Assembly (NCBI GenBank): GCA_964523295.1
Contig: CAZGAH010000025.1
Span: 1 to 50,811, forward strand
Source: CAZGAH01 sp964523295
GTDB taxonomy: Bacteria > Desulfobacterota > Desulfovibrionia > Desulfovibrionales > Desulfovibrionaceae
Direction of reading: 5' to 3'
Length of the DNA stretch: 50,811 nucleotides
The translations under genes were made by a program, and so were the position numbers. Each line of letters opens with the position of its first letter. Positions within the stretch are counted from its first letter, which is position 1. This document shows positions 32,098 through 40,098 of the stretch, piece after piece. The notes beneath the pieces are model-generated. The model saw only the letters and a program-made list of their open reading frames with translations, made no database searches and was not told the origin of the DNA.

Positions 32098-35000
32098 ATG
32101 CGCAGGGGCGAAAACGACGCCTGCGCAACGACGGATATCATGGAACCATTCCTGCTCGTGCCCTGGCATGGCGACTTTCTGGCCGGGCTTGTCGACGTGC
32201 TGCTGACGCGCAACACCGAAGCCGCGCGCTCCGGAGATCTGCGCGCCTGCTGCGTCGTCTTCCCGCATCGCCGACCCCGGCGGTACGCCATGGAGATGCT
32301 CCGCACCGATCCGCGGCTGGAGAAACCCTGCTGGCCGCCGGAGATGCTTTCCCTCGGCGAGTTTTTCGCCCGATGCCGGGCCTGGCTGACGCGGGAGGGG
32401 CTGGCGCACCCGGCGCTTCAGGTGGACATGCTGGATCGCGTGGGGCTGCTGCAAGCCTGCGTCACCCGTTTGCATGAGCAGGGGCAGGGCCTGCTCGCCC
32501 GGATGCCCGTGCATGATACCCAGCTGTTTTTTCCCTGGGGCACGCGCCTGGCCGAACTCATGGAAACGTTTTATTTTCACGGTCGCCCGCCACAGAATAT
32601 CCACGTCGCGGAGGACCAGCTCCCCGACTTTGCCCGCTCCCTGCTGGAACAGCTGGGCGTCATCTACGAGCACTACACCCGGGAGCTGGATGAGCGGGGA
32701 TGGACTACGCCCGGGCGGGATGCCAGCCTGATCTTTGAACAGAGCGACGCCGTTGCCGCCGGCCTGGAAGGAAAACAGCTCTTTTTCGCCGGATTTTACG
32801 ACCTGAACGGCGTGCAGCAACACCTGTTTCATACGCTCTGGCGCCGCGGGCAGGCCACGATCGTGCTGCACGGCGACCCTGCAGTCTGCGTCGCCCGCGG
32901 ACGTGCGCACTGGTCCTGCGCCGCGCTCGTCGAATGGCTGCGCAATTGGGGAGCCAGGGCGGAAATCATCCAGCCCGCGGAGCCGTCGTCCGGGCAGACA
33001 CCACCTGAACCGCGCATCCGTTATTGCGAGGGATTCGACCTCCATTCCCAGCTCGCCCGACTCAACAGCGAGCTGGCTGCGCTGCCCGGTTCCGGCACGT
33101 CGAGCTTTGCCGCCGTGGTGTTGCCCGACACGGGAGCACTCATGCCCGTGCTGCATCATCTGCCGGACAAGGACGTCAACATCGCCATGGGCTACCCTCT
33201 GTCGCGCACGGCCTTGTACCGTCTCATCGAAACACTACTCAGGTTGCAGGAAAACGGGGACGGCGCCGGTCGCTATCATTGGCGCGATCTCATCGAGCTG
33301 ATCANNNNNNNNNNCTGATCCGGCATCCCTACCTGAAGATGCTCGAACTCGACGAAACGCAGCCCCTGCGTATCGTGTTTCACAACCTGGAGACGACGCT
33401 GCGTTCTGGCGGAAAGTACGCCGATCCCCGATCCTGGCCTCTTGACGTCCAGGGCGTGGAGACCGTGGCCAGGCCGGAGGCCCTGAAAGCGCTGCTCGAA
33501 ACCATTCTGCGCGTATGCCTTACGCGCTGGGAGCAGGTGCGAACCCCGGGCGATCTGGCCGATGCGCTGGAGGACATCTGCACCGTGCTTCTGGAACACG
33601 GGGCGAATCTCTGGAATCGCTTTCCAATCGACGCGGAATGCCTGCACCGGCTGCTGTACAGCGTCATCCCGGGGCTGAGGCAGTGCAGTCTGAGTGCCCG
33701 GCCATTTCCTCCGCTGGCGCTCTTCACCATACTCCGGGAGTCGTTACGCGGGGAGCGCGTTCCCTTTGAGGCCGAACCACTTGTCGGAATGCAGCTCCTG
33801 GGCATGCGCGAAGCCCGGCTGTTGCGTTTCCGGCAGGTCTATGTGCTCGGCGCCACGGACGACCGCCTGCCCGGATCGCCCGGGTTCGATCCGCTGTTTC
33901 CGGACTCCCTGCGCCGCCTCGCCGGATTGCCGGACAGCCGGCAACGCGAACGGGAAAAGGCCTGGACCTTTTTCTGTCTGGTCCGCTCGGCTGAAGACGT
34001 GATGCTGTTCTATGAAACCGGCGTACAGGGAACGGGACTACTGGAGAAAAAGAGCATACGCAGCCGGTTCATCGAGGAATTGCTCTGGGATGAAGAGCAA
34101 CGCCAGGGACGGATACTCGAACCCGGGCAACCGCCCGTAAGCATGGTCGTCTTCCCTATGCGACCGATTCCCCGTCACAATCGGCGCATCCCGCGTTCTC
34201 CCGCCATACAGCAGCGGCTGACACAGCTGTTGGAGCTGCCGCTTTCGCCGTCGATGCTGGATGTCTATCTGCTCTGCCCGGCGCGTTTTTACTATCAGCG
34301 TATCGCCGGTCTCGAACCCTTGGCCACGGTCGACGAAGACGGTGACCCCGCGGAACTCGGTTCCATTGTCCACGGCGTGCTCAATGACTTTTTTATGCCC
34401 TATCGAGGGCGCGCCCTGGAGCCGGGCACGGTGGATGCCCGGACATTGCTGTCCATGTACTCGGAACGCCTGCACGCCAGTACGCTGTTTGCCGGTTTGT
34501 CGCGCGACCGTCAGTTGCTTCTGGAGCAGACCGGTCGTTTCCGACTCGAGCAGTATGTCCGCTCCATGCCGCAGACGACCATCCGTGACCTGGAACAGCG
34601 GCGTGAAGCAACCCTGACCTGCGCGTCGGGAACGTTCCGGCTGGTTGGCAAGCTCGACCGTATCGACCAGCGCGTCGAGGGGACAATCATCCTTGACTAC
34701 AAAACCGGGGGCATCAAGATACCGGGGATGGATTTCCGGGAGGGCGCCCCGTTGCTGGCGACGCTCGAAGCCGGATGTCCGTCCGATCCCGAGGCAGCGG
34801 ATACGCTCCTGAGCACGCTGGCAGAGGCCATGCCGAGCGTACAGCTTCCCTGTTATCTGTTTCTGCAGGCAAGGCACGGCGGGGAGACCCCGAACAACGC
34901 AGCGCTCGTTGAACTGCGCCGCGACGGACAGGAACACCCGCTCTTCGACAAAGAACTGCCTCAGGAGCAACGTAGCGTCATCGTGCAGACGCACATCCCG

Positions 35001-35111
35001 CACCTGCTCGCCTTCATTGTCGACCACATGCTTACGGGACCGTATTTTTCGGCGCGGGCGGGCGCTCATTGCCAGTGGTGCGCGTACCGCAATGCCTGCG
35101 AGCGTTCGTAA
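32098..35111 (+). CDS. AddB-like PD-(D/E)XK nuclease (contains assembly gap)
   Basis: A protein of about 1000 residues. The N-terminal half is an inactive helicase-like region without a visible Walker A, as in RexB-type subunits. The C-terminal quarter has the RecB-like nuclease core (GKLDRIDQRVEGTIILDYKT, with the D and DxK). Four cysteines in the AddB iron-sulfur pattern are also present: one in YLLCPARFYY and three in HCQWCAYRNAC. AddB works with AddA in double-strand-break repair, but no addA is seen here. The ATG at 32098 follows 2 bases after the SH3b stop and has no ribosome-binding site; an ATG at 32140 (MEPFLLVPW) is an equally good start. The gap at 33305 breaks the frame on paper only. 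Confidence 0.82.
33305..33314. other. assembly gap (10 N), probably a false gap over an overlap
   Basis: The left flank ends GAGCTGATCa and the right flank begins CTGATCCGG. Merging the shared CTGATC gives E-L-I-R-H-P-Y in frame, the natural sequence of this family. The real gap is therefore probably negative (overlapping contig ends). Confidence 0.85.
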
Positions 35112-35334
35112 GCGGACGGTACGGAGCCGTGTAGCGCTGACGTCTGTCGGCAGTCATTGCGCTCCGCTCACGTTCTCCTCCCTGTATGGCATCTTCCGTA
35201 CGCGCCGATGCTGGACATGCGTTGAAACCCATGATAGCGAGACTGTTCAATGAAAGGAACTCCAGCGATGCAAGAACCTGTCTGAAGGCTTCGGACAGGA
35301 TCTGTGCATTGCTTTGCCCGGGAACAATCGCGAC

Positions 35335-35886
35335 ATGCTCAAGTTAATTATGGTCATTGGCGTCGTAGCACTTCTCGCCTTTGGCTATTCCCGTCACCGG
35401 ACCGCGGAGTCTCTGGCGGTGCAACTGGCCGAAGCCAGGGGCGAGAGTACGAGCATGGAGCTTTCCCGCGCGCGGGCCGAGGGCTCGCTGATGGGGCTGC
35501 ATCTGATGACGCGCAGTGATCGCGCGCACCTGCTGGAACTGCGCCAGCTGATTCAGATCAAGGACCATCTGATTGAGAGTCTGCAGCGGGGGCAGTTGCT
35601 TACGGTAACCGCCTATACCCCGGACTCGGGCGAAACGGACTCCTCGCCCTTTATCACGGCCAGCAACAACCGCGTGCGTGAGGGAATCCTCGCCGTATCC
35701 AGGGATCTGTACCGTAAAGGGTGGAGCTTCGGGAAAAAGGTCTATATCGTCAATGTCGGTGTCTTCACTATCGACGACCTGCTGTCGGAAAGAGCCCGCA
35801 ATCAGGTCGATGTCTTCATGTTCGACAAGGACAAGGCGATTCAGTTCGGCAGAAAGGCAATCCGGGTGTATCTGCTGGGGTCATGA
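35335..35886 (+). CDS. membrane-anchored 3D-domain protein
   Basis: A 183-residue protein with an N-terminal hydrophobic anchor (LKLIMVIGVVALLAFGY), a coiled-coil-like middle (about 25-85) and a C-terminal 3D domain (about 90-183): LTVTAYTPDSGETDSS, GILAVSRDL, VYIVNVGVFTIDDLLS and VDVFMFDKDKAIQFGRK. The Asp residues of the three-Asp signature are present. 3D domains share the double-psi barrel of RlpA/MltA and are usually wall-lytic. The ATG at 35335 is chosen because it starts at the anchor; the frame is open 7 codons upstream. Confidence 0.75.
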   Translation: MLKLIMVIGVVALLAFGYSRHRTAESLAVQLAEARGESTSMELSRARAEGSLMGLHLMTRSDRAHLLELRQLIQIKDHLIESLQRGQLLTVTAYTPDSGETDSSPFITASNNRVREGILAVSRDLYRKGWSFGKKVYIVNVGVFTIDDLLSERARNQVDVFMFDKDKAIQFGRKAIRVYLLGS

Positions 35887-35989
35887 AGTGATACAAAAAA
35901 TATCATTATATTAATTTATAGCAAAAGTTGACAATACACAACGTCACAAAATGATGTTTATTGTTACACATCCAACAGAAGGGGGTAGC

Positions 35990-37672
35990 ATGCGCATCCA
36001 AAAGTATTTGCTCGTACTGTTTTTGACATTACTGCTGGCGAGCGCCGGCGCCGCGCACGCAATAGACATCAAACCCCTCCCCGAGCGCGTACTCAAGGAA
36101 TACGCCGCGCTCAGCCCCTTCGAATTCAAGAATATTTTAGGTGAAAAGGCGGCTGAAAGCGGCAAGCCGATACTCAACGCAGGCAGAGGAAACCCGAACT
36201 TCATCAATACCCGCGTGCGACTGGCATTTGCCATGCTCCACCGTTTTGCCGTTGCGGAGAGTCTGGTCCAGGACGCCCCCGCCGACCTGGGCTTTCCTCC
36301 GCGCAGCGCCTCGGGAATGGCCGACCGGTTGCGCCAGTTTCTGGCTGCCGAAAAGGATACAAAGAGCGCCGAATTCCTGCTGCAGTGCATGGCGTACTGC
36401 GAAAATCAGCTGCAAATCGCCCCGGACACCTTTACCGCCGACATGGTCGACGCCCTGCTCGGCGACCACTACCCCACGCCCTCGCGGATGCTGACCACGC
36501 CGGAGCGTATCGTTGAAGCCTATCTGAAAGACCTGCATTTTTCTCCCGGCCGCGCGCCTGAGGGAAAGTTTCACGTCTTCGCCACCGAGGGGGCCACTGC
36601 GGCCATGATTTACGTTTTCAACACCCTCAAGGAAAATTTCCTGGTCACGCCGGGCGACGCCATTGCCATTATCACGCCCATTTTCTCTCCCTATCTCGAA
36701 ATCCCGGTGCTCAACGACTACGAACTCAAGCCCATCTACGTAACCGGCTCGGAGCAGGCCGGCTGGCAGGTTCCGGATGCCGAGCTGGAAAAACTGAAAG
36801 ACAAGCGCATCAAGGCCCTGTTCATGGTCAATCCCATGAACCCGGGCGCAGTCAGCATGAACGCCGAGAGCGTGAACAAGCTTGCTGCCTTGGTAAAAAC
36901 CGAGCGCTCCGACCTCATCGTGCTGACGGACACGGTCTACTGTCCGTTTGTCGACGAATTCCACGACCTGCTCGAGGCCATACCCGAAAACTGCATCGGT
37001 GTTTTTTCCTTTTCCAAGTACTTCGGCGTTACCGGTTGGCGGCTTGGCGTCATCTTCATCCACGAGCGGACCATCCTGGACGCGATGATCAGGAATCTGC
37101 CCGACGAAAAAAAGCAATTGCTGGACAAGCGATATGAAACCGTGGACACGGCCCCGCGCAACATCCCCTTTATCGAACGGCTGCTCATGGACAGCCGGGC
37201 CATCGCCCTGGCCCATACCGGCGGGCTTTCCACGCCGCAGCAGGGCATCATGAGCCTCTTCTCCCTCTACGATCTGCTCGACAAGGACCATGCCTACAAG
37301 AAAAGCATCCAGGCGCTGCTCACGCGACGCATGAACAACGTCTACGCCGCGCTGCGCTGCGATCCCCCCTCGGGCCCGGGACAGACGCAGTACTACAACC
37401 TCCTCAACATCCTCGACCTGGCAACCCGTCTTCACGGCGCCGAATTCGCAGAGTATCTCAAAACCGTACACTCGCCCTTCGGCTTCCTGCTGGAACTTGC
37501 CGGCCGCTATCAGACCGTGCTTCTGCCCGGCATAGGATTTGCCGGTCCGGAGTGGTCTGTCCGGATTTCCCTCGCCAACCTGCCCGACGACGCCTATACG
37601 ACCATAGGCAACAACCTCGCCAGCCTGCTCGACGATTACGCACAGTGCTGGAAGCAGACCAGGAAGCCCTGA
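35990..37672 (+). CDS. aspartate 4-decarboxylase/aminotransferase with a Sec signal peptide
   Basis: A 560-residue PLP-dependent fold-type I enzyme matching the bifunctional aspartate aminotransferase / L-aspartate 4-decarboxylase (AspD/Asd) family, which makes alanine and CO2 from aspartate. Landmarks: FEFKNILGEKAAES, LNAGRGNPNFINTRVRLAF, ATEGATAAMIYVFNTL, MVNPMNPGAVSMN and the PLP lysine in FSFSKYFGVTGWRLGV (near 341). The length is normal (about 530) plus an extra N-terminus. That extra part, MRIQKYLLVLFLTLLLASAG followed by AAHA, is a textbook Sec signal, with cleavage before IDIK. An AGAAGGGGG site 4-5 bases before ATG 35990 confirms the start. A TTGACA box is at 35928. Export of a PLP enzyme is unusual. 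Confidence 0.85.
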   Translation: MRIQKYLLVLFLTLLLASAGAAHAIDIKPLPERVLKEYAALSPFEFKNILGEKAAESGKPILNAGRGNPNFINTRVRLAFAMLHRFAVAESLVQDAPADLGFPPRSASGMADRLRQFLAAEKDTKSAEFLLQCMAYCENQLQIAPDTFTADMVDALLGDHYPTPSRMLTTPERIVEAYLKDLHFSPGRAPEGKFHVFATEGATAAMIYVFNTLKENFLVTPGDAIAIITPIFSPYLEIPVLNDYELKPIYVTGSEQAGWQVPDAELEKLKDKRIKALFMVNPMNPGAVSMNAESVNKLAALVKTERSDLIVLTDTVYCPFVDEFHDLLEAIPENCIGVFSFSKYFGVTGWRLGVIFIHERTILDAMIRNLPDEKKQLLDKRYETVDTAPRNIPFIERLLMDSRAIALAHTGGLSTPQQGIMSLFSLYDLLDKDHAYKKSIQALLTRRMNNVYAALRCDPPSGPGQTQYYNLLNILDLATRLHGAEFAEYLKTVHSPFGFLLELAGRYQTVLLPGIGFAGPEWSVRISLANLPDDAYTTIGNNLASLLDDYAQCWKQTRKP

Positions 37673-37799
37673 TGTACGCACCGCAGAAAAGATAGCCATG
37701 TACAACCGACTGAAATCCTGCTTTGCCGCACCCGTCGACCGGGCGCTTTCGTGCGGCGCGGCGGTGTATGCCAGAACGACTATTGCAAGGTACGGAACC

Positions 37800-38054
37800 A
37801 TGTTGACACTGGATATCGATTCGCAAGGAAAAAACGTACGCCTCTCGCTGCTGCTCAAGGGCGAGAGCGCGCCTATTGACGTCGTGTTGCAGAATTATGT
37901 GCTGGAGACGGAAAACGGGGCCGCGTACATCCGCTTTGAAAGCGTCCAGACCTCGCGGGAGTGGATCAATGTCGTCCTGGCCGAGTTGATTCAGGCCAGA
38001 CGCATCGCCCTGCCCTCCGGCCTGCCGGCCGGGCTGCTCAAGCTGGTACTGTGA
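37800..38054 (+). CDS. small hypothetical protein
   Basis: An 84-residue protein, not recognised. It looks like a compact alpha-beta protein (TLDIDSQGKNVRLSLLLKG, PIDVVLQNYVLETENGAAYI). No signal, cysteine pair or catalytic motif is seen. The ATG at 37800 is chosen because the predicted strands start there and AAGG lies 9 bases upstream; the frame is open to an ATG at 37698. The downstream hydrolase frame is open from a GTG overlapping this stop (GTGA), but it probably starts at 38210. Confidence 0.45.
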   Translation: MLTLDIDSQGKNVRLSLLLKGESAPIDVVLQNYVLETENGAAYIRFESVQTSREWINVVLAELIQARRIALPSGLPAGLLKLVL

Positions 38055-38209
38055 GTGGGCGCAGCCTCCGGGCGATCGGACGCCCCTTGGTCCTGACCGC
38101 GGCGCTGCTGCTGAACGCCGCGTTGATCTGCCTGGCGGCAGAGGCGTCGCGGTCGGACGCGCCCGCGTCCGAGATCTCTGACAACCCCGCGCTCCAAGGA
38201 GCCACAAAC

Positions 38210-39046
38210 ATGAGCGATGCGCCCGACCAGGACCTTGCCCGGCTCGATCGGCCCGAAATTCTGGCCGTGATCTTTCATCCCCGCCCCGATTACCCCACCC
38301 CGCCGCCGGCAACCAGTCAGGAGGTGTACATCCCGGTAAGCAGCGATGCCGTGGTGGCCGGTCGATTGCACCCGGCAACCCCGGGGGCGCCCGATGCCCC
38401 TACCCTGCTCTTTTTTCATGGCAACGGCGAAATCGTCGCCGATTACGACCCGATCGCGCCGCAATTCACGACGCAGGGGCTCAACTTTCTGCCCGTGGAT
38501 TACCGCGGCTACGGCCGCTCGACCGGTCGTCCGAGCGTATCCGCACTGCTGAACGACAGCCTGCTCGTCTTCGACGCGGCCCGCAGCTGGCTTGACCGGA
38601 GCGGACAGACCGGGCCGATCCTGGTCATGGGCCGCTCCCTGGGCAGTGCGCCAGCCCTGGAGCTGGCCTTCCGACGCGGCGAAGATGTCGCCGGACTGAT
38701 CATCGAAAGCGGCTTTTCGCGCGTCCGGCCGTTGCTCCTGCGTCTCGGCCTGCATCCGTCGCTCCTGGAAAAGAGCGGCAAGGCCCCCGGCGTGGCCGAC
38801 GGCATCGACAATCTGGACAAGATCACGCGCTATTCGCGCCCCACGCTCATCATCCACGGCGTCAACGACGCGATCATCCCCGTGAAGGACGCGCGCGAGC
38901 TTTTCGCCGCCTCGCCCGCGGTCGAAAAAACCCTGCTGGAGGTACCGGGAGCCGGGCACAACGATCTGTTTCTGGTCAGTCGGAACAGCTATCTTGCGGC
39001 CGTAGCAACGCTCGCCCGCCAGGCCTCCGGACGCAACGCGCCCTGA
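38210..39046 (+). CDS. alpha/beta hydrolase
   Basis: A 278-residue alpha/beta hydrolase of the dienelactone-hydrolase/BAAT-like type. The oxyanion segment is LLFFHGNGEIVADYD, the nucleophile elbow is MGRSLGSAP (Ser near 141), the acid is in IIHGVNDAIIP and the histidine in GAGHNDLF. The ATG at 38210 is chosen because a strong AAGGAG lies 8 bases upstream. A GTG at 38051 overlapping the preceding stop would add a hydrophobic leader (PLVLTAALLLNAALICLAA), which would make it an exported or anchored form, so the start changes its predicted location. The substrate is unknown. Confidence 0.78.
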   Translation: MSDAPDQDLARLDRPEILAVIFHPRPDYPTPPPATSQEVYIPVSSDAVVAGRLHPATPGAPDAPTLLFFHGNGEIVADYDPIAPQFTTQGLNFLPVDYRGYGRSTGRPSVSALLNDSLLVFDAARSWLDRSGQTGPILVMGRSLGSAPALELAFRRGEDVAGLIIESGFSRVRPLLLRLGLHPSLLEKSGKAPGVADGIDNLDKITRYSRPTLIIHGVNDAIIPVKDARELFAASPAVEKTLLEVPGAGHNDLFLVSRNSYLAAVATLARQASGRNAP

Positions 39047-39074
39047 GCCCCGGCCACATCCTGGCGACGCAGGC

Positions 39075-39971
39075 CTACGCCTTCTTGTACACGGTGGGGA
39101 TGATCTGTTTGACGGGCAGCGTCAGCCCTGAAAGGGTTTCGGAATGGCCGATAAAAAGATATCCGTCGGGAAGCAGGCAGCCGAGCAGCTTTGAAAAATG
39201 GCGCTGCTGCGTGGGACGGTCGAAATAGATGACCACGTTGCGGCAAAAAATGACGTCATGCGTTGGCCTCAAGGTGAACTCATCCATGAAATTGAGACGC
39301 TTGAACTGAATCTGGCGCCGCAGCTCCGGCACGACCCGAACCTGATTCCTGGCCGGATCCTTGCTACGCATGAAGTATTTCGTAAGCAGTTCGTCGGAAA
39401 TGCCCTTGATCTGCTCGCGGTCGTAAATCCCCTGTGACGCGGTTTTCAGCGCCCGCGTACTGATGTCGGTGGCCAGAATGGAGAAAGTGAAGCCTGCATT
39501 GCGTTCCGCAAACTCGCTCAGGACCATGGCCAGCGTATAGGGCTCCATACCCAGGGAGCACCCCGCGCTCCAGACCTTGAAGGTCCGGCTAAAAGACTGT
39601 CGCGCCACCCAGGCGGGTAGCAGATCGCTGGAAAGATATTCGAAATGTTGCGGCTCGCGAAAAAAGCTGGTCGTATTGGTGGTAATGGCGTCAATGAGGT
39701 GAAACAGCTCGTCCTGCAGCCCGGCCGGACTGAACGTATAGGCGAGGTAGGCCTCGAGATCGGGGTAATTCAACAGACGCACCCGCTTCTGCAGCCTGGC
39801 CTCGACCATGGTCTTTTTTGTAGGCGGCATCTTGATGCCGACTTCGTCGTATATGAACCGGCCAAGCCGGGCGAACTGCTGCTCGGTAAGCTTGACTGGC
39901 GGAGGCGCCTCCCAGGGGGCCAGTGGAGCGGCTTGGCGCTCCTTGGTATGCGTGAGGTGTCGTTTATCCAT
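39075..39971 (-). CDS. cheR: chemotaxis protein methyltransferase CheR
   Basis: A 298-residue CheR that methylates glutamates on chemoreceptors using S-adenosylmethionine. The N-terminal helical domain (about 25-80) is followed by the methyltransferase domain (about 100-298) with LIDAITTNTTSFFREPQHF, WSAGCSLGMEPYTLAMV, FSILATDISTRALKTA, FDVIFCRNVVIYFD (read here as HDVIFCRNVVIYFD) and GYLFIGHSETLS. The SAM loop has GCSLGMEP where many CheR have GCSTGEEP, a mild variation. The ATG at 39971 is chosen from the family N-terminus. No ribosome-binding site precedes it, and a -10 box lies only 9 bases upstream. Confidence 0.9.
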   Translation of the reverse strand: MDKRHLTHTKERQAAPLAPWEAPPPVKLTEQQFARLGRFIYDEVGIKMPPTKKTMVEARLQKRVRLLNYPDLEAYLAYTFSPAGLQDELFHLIDAITTNTTSFFREPQHFEYLSSDLLPAWVARQSFSRTFKVWSAGCSLGMEPYTLAMVLSEFAERNAGFTFSILATDISTRALKTASQGIYDREQIKGISDELLTKYFMRSKDPARNQVRVVPELRRQIQFKRLNFMDEFTLRPTHDVIFCRNVVIYFDRPTQQRHFSKLLGCLLPDGYLFIGHSETLSGLTLPVKQIIPTVYKKA

Positions 39972-39980
39972 TTTTGCTAA

Positions 39981-40009
39981 ATTGTATACCAGATTCCTGG
40001 GAAGCACAA
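39981..40009 (-). promoter_or_regulatory. possible sigma-70 promoter of cheR
   Basis: On the minus strand, TTGTGC (40004-40009), a 17-base spacer and TACAAT (39981-39986). The -10 box matches 5 of 6 bases and the -35 box 3 of 6. Transcription would start near 39974, three bases before the cheR ATG, which would make the mRNA nearly leaderless. Confidence 0.4.
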
Positions 40010-40098
40010 CAGCAATTTCCGTTCCTTTTTGTCGCGGTGCGGCGTATGGGCAGAGTTCATCGACACGCAACGAAACGGACTACCAAGGGAGGCCTCCA

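Noticed and set aside
35928..35956. Sigma-70 promoter for the aspartate decarboxylase gene
   Set aside because: TTGACA at 35928 is perfect, but the sequence 17 bases on is ATGATG, a poor -10, so it is mentioned with the gene but not called as a feature.
36137..37858. A 573-residue open frame on the minus strand
   Set aside because: It lies opposite the aspartate decarboxylase gene, whose motifs are unmistakable. Long antisense frames are expected in GC-rich DNA, and its composition (Gly/Arg/Val/Gln-rich) has no domain logic.
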